Positions 5,515-9,708 of a stretch of DNA of 9,708 bases are shown piece after piece. The number at the start of each line of letters is the position of its first letter. Within the stretch, counting starts at the first letter, position 1. The position numbers and the translations under genes are program-made. Source of the DNA: Cyanobacteriota bacterium. Its GTDB lineage: Bacteria; Cyanobacteriota; Cyanobacteriia; Phormidesmidales; Phormidesmidaceae. The stretch spans positions 1-9,708 of the forward strand of contig JAQCKL010000125.1 of NCBI GenBank assembly GCA_027592485.1, written 5' to 3'. The notes beneath the pieces were generated by a model. It saw only the letters and a program-made list of their open reading frames with translations, had not been told where the DNA came from and did not search any database.

Positions 5515-6303
5515 CTGATCATCACTGGGTTGAGCCATACGAGACATCGTCCCGATGCTGTCGGCAATGGCTATGGGGTTATTGACGCCCTAAAACGACA
5601 GCCCCACAACGTGGTTTGGATGGAGATATAAAGGTCAAAAATGGATGGATTAATAGCCAATTAACGTATTTGTGAAATGTAGATTTCGGCGCATCACCGC
5701 CATCTTGTGACTTTGATGGCTAGTGCAATGGAAGGCGATATCAAACGCTTTTTGGCAGTCGAAATGGATTATCATACCAGTACACTGCTGCACCCAGAAA
5801 AACTTTTCGGCACCCTTAAAAAAGTCCCAGCCTCAACATTCATCTCACCATCTGACCTTAACACTATGGATAAACTAGAACTTACGATTGAACCAACGGA
5901 TGATTCGGGAGAAAGTCCTGCCAGGGTTACGGACTCGACTGCTCAGCCGGTAGAAACGAGTGAGGGCAAGGTTATCGATATGGATGCGCTCACCATTTAC
6001 TTTGAACCCTTAGGGGGAATTGGTTCTGAGATCTTTGCATCGATTCGGGATCTCTTCTTGGCTGAAGCGGAGGAACTCATGGCGACTATTCTGAAGGCGA
6101 TCGCCGAACAAGATCCAGAACAAGTGGAATTTGCAGCTCACTCCTTAAAATCGAGCAGTGCTTCCTTAGGGGCAACTAGTCTACCTACCCTTTGCATGAA
6201 ATTAGAGCAGAGTGGTTGTGCCAAAGCCATCATTCAACCCGAGAAAGGAGCGCAGCTCCAAGCCGAAATGGAAAAGCTTAAAAAGGCATTGTCAGTGCTT
6301 TAG
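5515..6303 (+). pseudogene. Remnant of hybrid histidine kinase C-terminus (REC + HPt)
   Basis: Read in one frame from 5515, the sequence gives HRPDAVGNGYGVIDALKRQP, NVVWMEI*RSKMDGLIAN*RI, CEM*, then HLVTLMASAMEGDIKRFLAV. This is a receiver domain: the usual pattern is YRAD.VGNGLE.IDALKRQPYDVVLMD.QMP.MDG..ATRRI, then a hydrophobic strand, TA.AMEGD and L..GMDDY.SKP. There are three in-frame stops (5629-5631, 5662-5664 and 5680-5682) and no frameshift, which suggests decay by point mutation. The phosphoacceptor Asp position is Glu (MEI, codon 5623-5625). The SKP lysine region now reads HTSTLLHP. The receiver's first strand and the whole kinase core are missing; an MITE-like element ends 44 bp upstream. 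The HPt domain after it is still open. The intact ancestor would have been a phosphorelay kinase. Confidence 0.75.
5707..6303 (+). CDS. Open HPt-domain frame left from the decayed kinase
   Basis: This 198-codon frame (GTG 5707, or ATG 5716) is the surviving open part of the kinase remnant. Residues 1-40 are the end of the receiver domain. Residues 41-88 are an acidic, Thr/Ser-rich linker. Residues 90-198 are an HPt domain with phosphoacceptor His145 in AAHSLKSSSASLGA, followed by LCMKLEQSG and a C-terminal helix. HPt proteins pass phosphate between receiver domains. The key His, Lys148 and the small residues after it are intact, so a protein made from this frame might still act as an HPt module. 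No ribosome binding site precedes either start, and the upstream part is clearly dead, so expression is doubtful. A later ATG near 5866 would make a free linker-HPt protein. Confidence 0.55.
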   Translation: MTLMASAMEGDIKRFLAVEMDYHTSTLLHPEKLFGTLKKVPASTFISPSDLNTMDKLELTIEPTDDSGESPARVTDSTAQPVETSEGKVIDMDALTIYFEPLGGIGSEIFASIRDLFLAEAEELMATILKAIAEQDPEQVEFAAHSLKSSSASLGATSLPTLCMKLEQSGCAKAIIQPEKGAQLQAEMEKLKKALSVL

Positions 6304-6649
6304 GTACAGACAAGAAATAAAAGTCTGAACCTGAAATTTGATTGTTCCTAACAGTTGAAATATTTGATTGAGCGAAGCTTAGTATTTAAGAGGGTAGTGC
6401 CCCATAGGTAAGGATGGCTGAATCTTATATGCAGCAAGGGATATCAAGATTTACATCCTTCTCGCAGGCGCTAAGTATATGTACTTATTGAGGGCTGGAA
6501 TACCGATTCTCCCGTGGATTGTGGGTTGAAAGCCTGTGCAGAACCAGGATACTTCGGCACTCAGAAGCTAGCTTTATTGGTCGAAACCCTTTCAGAAAAA
6601 GGATTACAACCATCCTTACCTTTTTAGGACTACCAACTAAGGATGTAGG
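6304..6649. other. Non-coding stretch between the HPt remnant and the terminator
   Basis: No convincing gene or RNA is recognised here. The only protein-like frame is a plus-strand one, open from 6475 to the TAG at 6625-6627, including GYFGTQKLALLVETLSEKGL. It has no ATG; a GTG at 6514 would give 37 residues. It may be a further gene fragment. Because a strong plus-strand terminator follows directly, some transcript from the HPt side, or a small RNA, probably crosses this stretch. Confidence 0.35.
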
Positions 6650-6680
6650 CCCCCAATTTTTAACCATTGGGGGTTTTTAT
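6650..6680 (+). terminator. Rho-independent terminator, plus strand
   Basis: CCCCCAAT (6650-6657) and ATTGGGGG (6666-6673) form a perfect 8-bp stem with an 8-base loop, followed at once by TTTTTAT. The U-tract is on the plus strand only, so it ends transcripts coming from the HPt side, not the converging regulator gene. Confidence 0.85.
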
Positions 6681-6726
6681 TGGCTGTCCTGGCGGGGGAT
6701 GCTGGCAGACTGGGTGACGAGGGCCT

Positions 6727-7422
6727 TTACTGGCTTAGATGCAAGCTCTGAATCTCTTGCACGACCCGCGCCTTACTGGCTAATAAATGAAACCGCACGG
6801 CTTCTGTGGCCGTTGCAGCATCCCGTTGGGCGATCGCCTCGTAGATTTGGCGGTGTTCGAGTCGAATATCGAGGACCGATGGGTTGTGCTGTAACGTCTG
6901 GATGCGGAGCAAGGCCATGGCATCGAACAACTGGTCAAGCAAAGACACCAGTCGCCGGTTCCCAGAGCTTTCGGCAATCAGATGATGAAACTGATAGTCC
7001 AGATCTAACCACTGCAAAAGGGTTTTGATTTGGGGGGATTGGGAGCCTCGGGCTTCCGCTTGCATCACATAGTCTTCTAAGGCAGTGAGCTGGGCAGCGG
7101 TGGCATGGTCGCAGGCCCCCGCCACCGATAATTGCTCTAGGGCCATGCGACAATCGTAAAGTTCCGCCGCATCGGTGGCGGAGATGGTGATCACCCGCAA
7201 ACCCCCATGGGTGTCAGCGGTAATCAATCCTTCTTTCTGCAACTGGCGCAAAGCCTCACGCAAAGGGGTGCGGCTGACCTTCAGCCATTCAGTCAACTGC
7301 GTCTCAATTAGGCGACTGCCTGGCACCAACTCCCCGGTCAATATGCCCGTGCGCAAGGCACTATAGACCTGTTCGGAGAGGGATTTGCGACGCTGGATCG
7401 GGGGGCGGGAAGATAAGGCCAC
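6727..7422 (-). CDS. GntR-family transcriptional regulator, FadR/FCD subfamily
   Basis: This 231-residue DNA-binding regulator has a winged helix-turn-helix at about 14-80 (SLSEQVYSALRTGILTGELVP, then LTEWLKVSRTPLREALRQLQ with the recognition helix, then the wing GGLRVITI). The all-helical FCD ligand domain follows at about 85-220. FCD metal- or acid-binding positions are present: Asp142 and His146 in LDYQFHHL, His190 in LEHRQIY and His212 in FHLL. Such regulators usually respond to a small carboxylate or a metal-bound ligand; the ligand here is unknown. The start is the GTG at 7422, because an in-frame TGA lies immediately upstream (7427-7425). No ribosome binding site is obvious. It is divergent from the SH3 operon, and two inverted repeats lie between them, suggesting it controls itself and that operon. 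Synechocystis has a GntR regulator (Sll1961) tied to photosystem stoichiometry; equivalence is not established. Confidence 0.9.
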   Translation of the reverse strand: MALSSRPPIQRRKSLSEQVYSALRTGILTGELVPGSRLIETQLTEWLKVSRTPLREALRQLQKEGLITADTHGGLRVITISATDAAELYDCRMALEQLSVAGACDHATAAQLTALEDYVMQAEARGSQSPQIKTLLQWLDLDYQFHHLIAESSGNRRLVSLLDQLFDAMALLRIQTLQHNPSVLDIRLEHRQIYEAIAQRDAATATEAVRFHLLASKARVVQEIQSLHLSQ

Positions 7423-7447
7423 AGATCATGAGTAGGGAACTATTTTT

Positions 7448-7464
7448 TGTGTACCGTATACACA
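7448..7464. promoter_or_regulatory. Candidate GntR operator, TGTGTA-5-TACACA
   Basis: This is a perfect 6-bp dyad (TGTGTA 7448-7453, TACACA 7459-7464) around a 5-base centre, 26 bp upstream of the regulator start codon. Its size and AT/GT-rich half-sites fit the short palindromes bound by FadR-type GntR dimers. Binding is inferred from position only. Confidence 0.5.
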
Positions 7465-7474
7465 GTGTTTCCAT

Positions 7475-7516
7475 TGTATCTGGGGCGACGACGGGTCCCC
7501 ACTCCGCCCAGATACA
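7475..7516. promoter_or_regulatory. 10-bp inverted repeat upstream of the SH3 operon
   Basis: TGTATCTGGG (7475-7484) and CCCAGATACA (7507-7516) are perfect inverted copies 22 bases apart. They carry TGTA/TACA cores like those of the dyad at 7448-7464. They could be paired operator half-sites for the divergent regulator, or a hairpin in the leader of the plus-strand operon starting at 7547. Confidence 0.45.
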
Positions 7517-7546
7517 CTGCCCCTCAACACCCCACGCTAAATTCCT

Positions 7547-8035
7547 ATGGCTATCTACAGGCACCGATGGAGCATGATCAGGTTGGCAGCGGTAAGCCTA
7601 GTCATATCGGCGATCGCCCTGCTCACCCTGGTCATTCCCCCCGCAAGCAGTTGGGCTGCAGACTATCCAGGAAACCAAGCGATCAATCAGCCTGCCACAT
7701 TGGTGGGGCCAGAGCCAGATACCCCAATTGCGATTTACCCCAAGCCCGCTACCCGACCCGGCCCGGTCGGCTATGGCATTAGTGGTGATGGGGTCACCGT
7801 TATCGAACAGGTGGGTAGCAACCAGGGCATCACCTGGGATGCGGTTCGCTTTGACAATCCTCCCTATGCCGAGGGTTGGGTGCAAGCGGAGTTTGTCTCG
7901 ATGCCAACGGCGGCCTCCCAATCCAACCCCAGTCAGCAGAACCCGGCCCAGCGCGATCGCTACCTCGGCAATCAGCCCTCGCGATCGAATCCGCCGGGGC
8001 AATCGCAATCCTATGCCCAGCAAAAGCAGTACTAA
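7547..8035 (+). CDS. Exported SH3-like domain protein
   Basis: This 162-residue protein has a signal peptide (hydrophobic run at about 13-30, with likely cleavage after SSWA at 37). A bacterial SH3-like domain follows (about 48-119), seen in the spaced pattern of small beta strands: TLVGPEPDTPIAIY, GYGISGDGVTVIEQV, ITWDAVRF and AEGWVQAEFV. The last 40 residues are a low-complexity Gln/Asn/Pro/Ser tail. Such domains usually bind peptidoglycan or other cell-wall ligands, so the protein probably works in the periplasm or at the envelope. The ATG at 7547 is taken; no strong ribosome binding site is seen, and an ATG at 7574 would still keep most of the signal peptide. Its stop overlaps the start of the next gene (TAATG), so it is the first gene of an operon. 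Confidence 0.75.
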   Translation: MAIYRHRWSMIRLAAVSLVISAIALLTLVIPPASSWAADYPGNQAINQPATLVGPEPDTPIAIYPKPATRPGPVGYGISGDGVTVIEQVGSNQGITWDAVRFDNPPYAEGWVQAEFVSMPTAASQSNPSQQNPAQRDRYLGNQPSRSNPPGQSQSYAQQKQY

Positions 8036-8718
8036 TGGCTGATAGTGACGTGAGTTCGCTGGCCTACGCCAGTCTGGTGGTGGAACATATCGTCCCGAGT
8101 GGTAAAGGGCTGGCCTTTCGCTGGTGGCACTCGCAGTTGACCCGCAAAGCCAAGCGCTTTAAGGGCTACATCCGCACGGATCTCTATTCCCCCGTCAAAG
8201 GGTCCCAGCCCGATCAGCCCCTCAAGTGGTACTCCATCATCCATTTTGAGTCCCCAGACCTGCTGAAAAAGTGGCTCAAATCCCGCGATCGCGAAGTGCT
8301 CATCGAAGCCGGTCGTCAGGTCTTTGCCTCTTATCAGTTCATGTCCTTTGCCACCGGTCTCGAAGGCTGGTTCTCTCGCCAGACCGGCACCGAACAGTGG
8401 GGATTCGGCCCCCCAGCCTGGAAGCAGAATGCGGCGGTGGTCTTGGGTCTTTACCCGACGGTGATCATCCAATCGGCGCTATTTGGGGCCTTGGGACTGA
8501 TGCAGTCATGGTCTTTGCCCAGCGCGATGATTGTGAATAACCTGATCACCTCCTCCCTGTTGACCTGGGCGGTGATGCCGTTGGTAACGCGATGGCTGGG
8601 GTTTTGGCTGCAGCCCGCCCATCAGCCCCCGTCCCGGAAAACCGATTTAATCGGGGCGGGCATGATTGCGATCGCCTTAATCGCCATGGTGGTGCTATTC
8701 AATCTGGTTTTGGCATAA
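8035..8718 (+). CDS. ABM-type (dimeric alpha-beta barrel) domain with membrane helices
   Basis: This 227-residue protein combines an antibiotic-biosynthesis-monooxygenase-like domain (residues 8-113) with a membrane part. Domain marks are SLVVEHIVPSGKGLAFRWW, the KRFKGYIRTDLYSPV strand, KWYSIIHFESPDLLKKWLKS and the helix REVLIEAGRQVF. Three likely transmembrane helices follow at about 132-155, 163-188 and 205-226. Related cyanobacterial proteins are annotated 'antibiotic biosynthesis monooxygenase', but no enzyme activity has been shown that I know of, and the fold also serves in haem or small-molecule binding. The start is the ATG at 8035 overlapping the SH3 stop (TAATG). The open frame extends 53 codons further up, inside the SH3 gene, but lacks family similarity there. 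HIP1 sites occur inside the gene, as expected for native sequence. Confidence 0.85.
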   Translation: MADSDVSSLAYASLVVEHIVPSGKGLAFRWWHSQLTRKAKRFKGYIRTDLYSPVKGSQPDQPLKWYSIIHFESPDLLKKWLKSRDREVLIEAGRQVFASYQFMSFATGLEGWFSRQTGTEQWGFGPPAWKQNAAVVLGLYPTVIIQSALFGALGLMQSWSLPSAMIVNNLITSSLLTWAVMPLVTRWLGFWLQPAHQPPSRKTDLIGAGMIAIALIAMVVLFNLVLA

Positions 8719-8735
8719 GCAACGGGGAGAGACCC

Positions 8736-9708
8736 ATGGCTGACCGTGATGATTTTCGAACCATTATCTGGGGGCGCTCCCAGCCCCTGATAGCCGCTAG
8801 CCTCCGAGGATTGATCGCGGCAGCCCTCTGCGGCGGCTTGCTCTTCGCAGGGTTCCAGACAACGGCATTGGCCAGCCCCCTTACGCCCCTGAAAGTTAAT
8901 ACCGCTGCCGATGCCGGTGAGGGCTCCCTGCGCTGGTCCATTACCCAAGCCAATGCCGACCCCGATGCGGATGTGATTGATTTGGGCGGCATCCAGGGGG
9001 AAATCATTCTACAAAGCCCCCTCCCTCCCATTACCCAATCCCTTACCCTGAGGGGCCAGGGCACAACCATTAGCGGCAACGACCAGCATCGCGTTTTGCA
9101 AATCAATGGGGGAGCGGTCACCCTCCAGGATTTGACCCTGGCCCATGGCCGAGTCCTGGGGGGTGATGGCCAGAATGGCGGGGGGGGCAGCGCGGGGATG
9201 GGGGGTGGACTGTTGGTTGATCGGGGAGCCGTGCGGCTCAGTCGGGTCCAGTTTGTGGAAAATCAAGCCGTGGGTGGCCAGGGCAGTTTGCGGAGCCCCG
9301 CCCAGGTCAGCATCCAGTCTCAGCGGGTGCGACTGAAGGGCAATCGCGGCGCTGTCGTGGGGGTGGATGGCGTCAATCTGACCGATATCCATTCTGTAAA
9401 CCTGGCCCATGCCGATCCGACCGACCCGGCCCCATGGGAAAGCCCCCGCTTAACGGTGGAAATCAACCGCACCCGCGAAAAAATCAAAGCCAATCGGGGG
9501 GCGATCGCGGGCGTCAGTGGTGTGGGCGTCAACGGCATTGGCACTATCGCCTTTGGCGGGGGCGGGGGCTTTGGGGGCTTCGGCAATGCGGGCAACGGCG
9601 GCAACGGCGGCAATGGCGGGGTCAATAGCGGCCATGGCGGCGACGGCGGCGACGGCGGCAATGGCGGGGTCGGCATTTTCGGCAGCTTTGCCCGCTGGGA
9701 AGACCAGG
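8736..9708 (+). CDS. Secreted beta-helix protein with Gly-rich repeats, 5' part
   Basis: This partial gene (324 codons visible) has a good ribosome binding site (GGGGAGAG, 5 bases before the ATG) and begins 17 bp after the ABM gene, so it is probably the third gene of the operon. A long signal peptide (hydrophobic at about 17-40, TALAS ending at 47) is followed by LKVNTAADAGEGSLRWSITQANADP (residues 52-76). This is the VNT-A-D-GxGSLR-AI-QAN head that opens many secreted right-handed beta-helix proteins. Short strands then follow (ITQSLTLRG, AVTLQDLTLAHG, AVRLSRVQFVENQAVGG) as in parallel beta-helix coils. Two related segments, LKGNRGAVVGVDGVN (200-214) and IKANRGAIAGVSGVGVN (250-266), suggest an internal repeat. 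Residues 273-312 are almost pure Gly/Asn/Asp/Phe. The likely place is the outer surface or outside the cell; the function is unknown. Confidence 0.85.
   Translation, partial: MADRDDFRTIIWGRSQPLIAASLRGLIAAALCGGLLFAGFQTTALASPLTPLKVNTAADAGEGSLRWSITQANADPDADVIDLGGIQGEIILQSPLPPITQSLTLRGQGTTISGNDQHRVLQINGGAVTLQDLTLAHGRVLGGDGQNGGGGSAGMGGGLLVDRGAVRLSRVQFVENQAVGGQGSLRSPAQVSIQSQRVRLKGNRGAVVGVDGVNLTDIHSVNLAHADPTDPAPWESPRLTVEINRTREKIKANRGAIAGVSGVGVNGIGTIAFGGGGGFGGFGNAGNGGNGGNGGVNSGHGGDGGDGGNGGVGIFGSFARWEDQ
9545..9670 (+). repeat. GGC-rich triplet/nonamer repeats in coding sequence
   Basis: Repeats of GGC GGC AAC, GGC GGC GAC and GGC AAT GGC GGG encode the GNGG/GDGG stretch of the beta-helix protein. The repeats keep the reading frame. 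Such tracts are prone to slippage in nine-base or six-base steps. Confidence 0.75.

Noticed and set aside
6490..6600. Possible tRNA because of a GGTCGAAACCC segment
   Set aside because: No acceptor, D or anticodon stems could be paired around it.
6519..7028. A 169-codon plus-strand frame overlapping the GntR gene
   Set aside because: It runs through the terminator hairpin and antisense to a clear GntR-family gene, and its translation has no recognisable domain.
9320..9676. A 118-codon minus-strand frame rich in proline
   Set aside because: It is the antisense shadow of the Gly-rich repeats (GGC/GCC) of the beta-helix gene.
1..9708. CRISPR array, rRNA or replication origin
   Set aside because: No regularly spaced direct repeats, no rRNA-like conserved blocks and no clustered DnaA boxes were seen.

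Overview
The window looks like cyanobacterial chromosome. From about 2.9 kb rightward the DNA is GC-rich and carries nine perfect copies of the HIP1 octamer GCGATCGC (starts at 3604, 4535, 6097, 6830, 7610, 7953, 8285, 8668 and 9501). The NAD kinase is also of the cyanobacterial Slr0400 type. I cannot assign a genus.

Left block, 1-2530, minus strand. This DNA is visibly AT-rich and has no HIP1. It holds a compact operon behind a near-consensus promoter: an adaptor protein with an N-terminal effector-associated-type domain and an inactive STAND-like (iSTAND) NTPase domain, then a MoxR-type AAA+ ATPase overlapping it by 16 bp, then a third gene cut by the window edge. This is the layout of NTPase-based conflict (defence or signalling) cassettes known from cyanobacteria and other multicellular bacteria. 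The third gene probably supplies the effector or the MoxR partner, but its diagnostic part is outside the window. A possible 58-residue gene with its own hairpin lies upstream.

Junction, about 2530-3494. This is a debris zone: a truncated reading frame of unknown function and two short non-autonomous mobile elements. Both have inverted ends starting GTAA(C/G)CGTCCC, and each is flanked by a perfect 8-bp direct repeat, which is the signature of IS66-type transposition. The first one interrupts the truncated frame and supplies its apparent start codon.

Middle, 3495-5118, plus strand. A MazE/MazF-type toxin-antitoxin pair is followed by NAD kinase (NADP supply).

5119-6726. This is a decayed stretch: a 109-bp MITE-like element with 30-bp inverted ends, then the 3' part of a hybrid histidine kinase. 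The receiver (REC) domain of that kinase is still readable in one frame but has three stop codons and a Glu where the phosphoacceptor Asp should be. The HPt domain after it is still open. A good rho-independent terminator closes the stretch.

Right block, 6727-9708. A FadR/FCD-type GntR regulator (minus strand) is divergent from a three-gene plus-strand operon: an exported SH3-like protein, an antibiotic-biosynthesis-monooxygenase-type domain with membrane helices, and a large secreted beta-helix protein with Gly-rich repeats that runs off the window. Two inverted repeats in the divergent intergenic region are candidate operators for the regulator.
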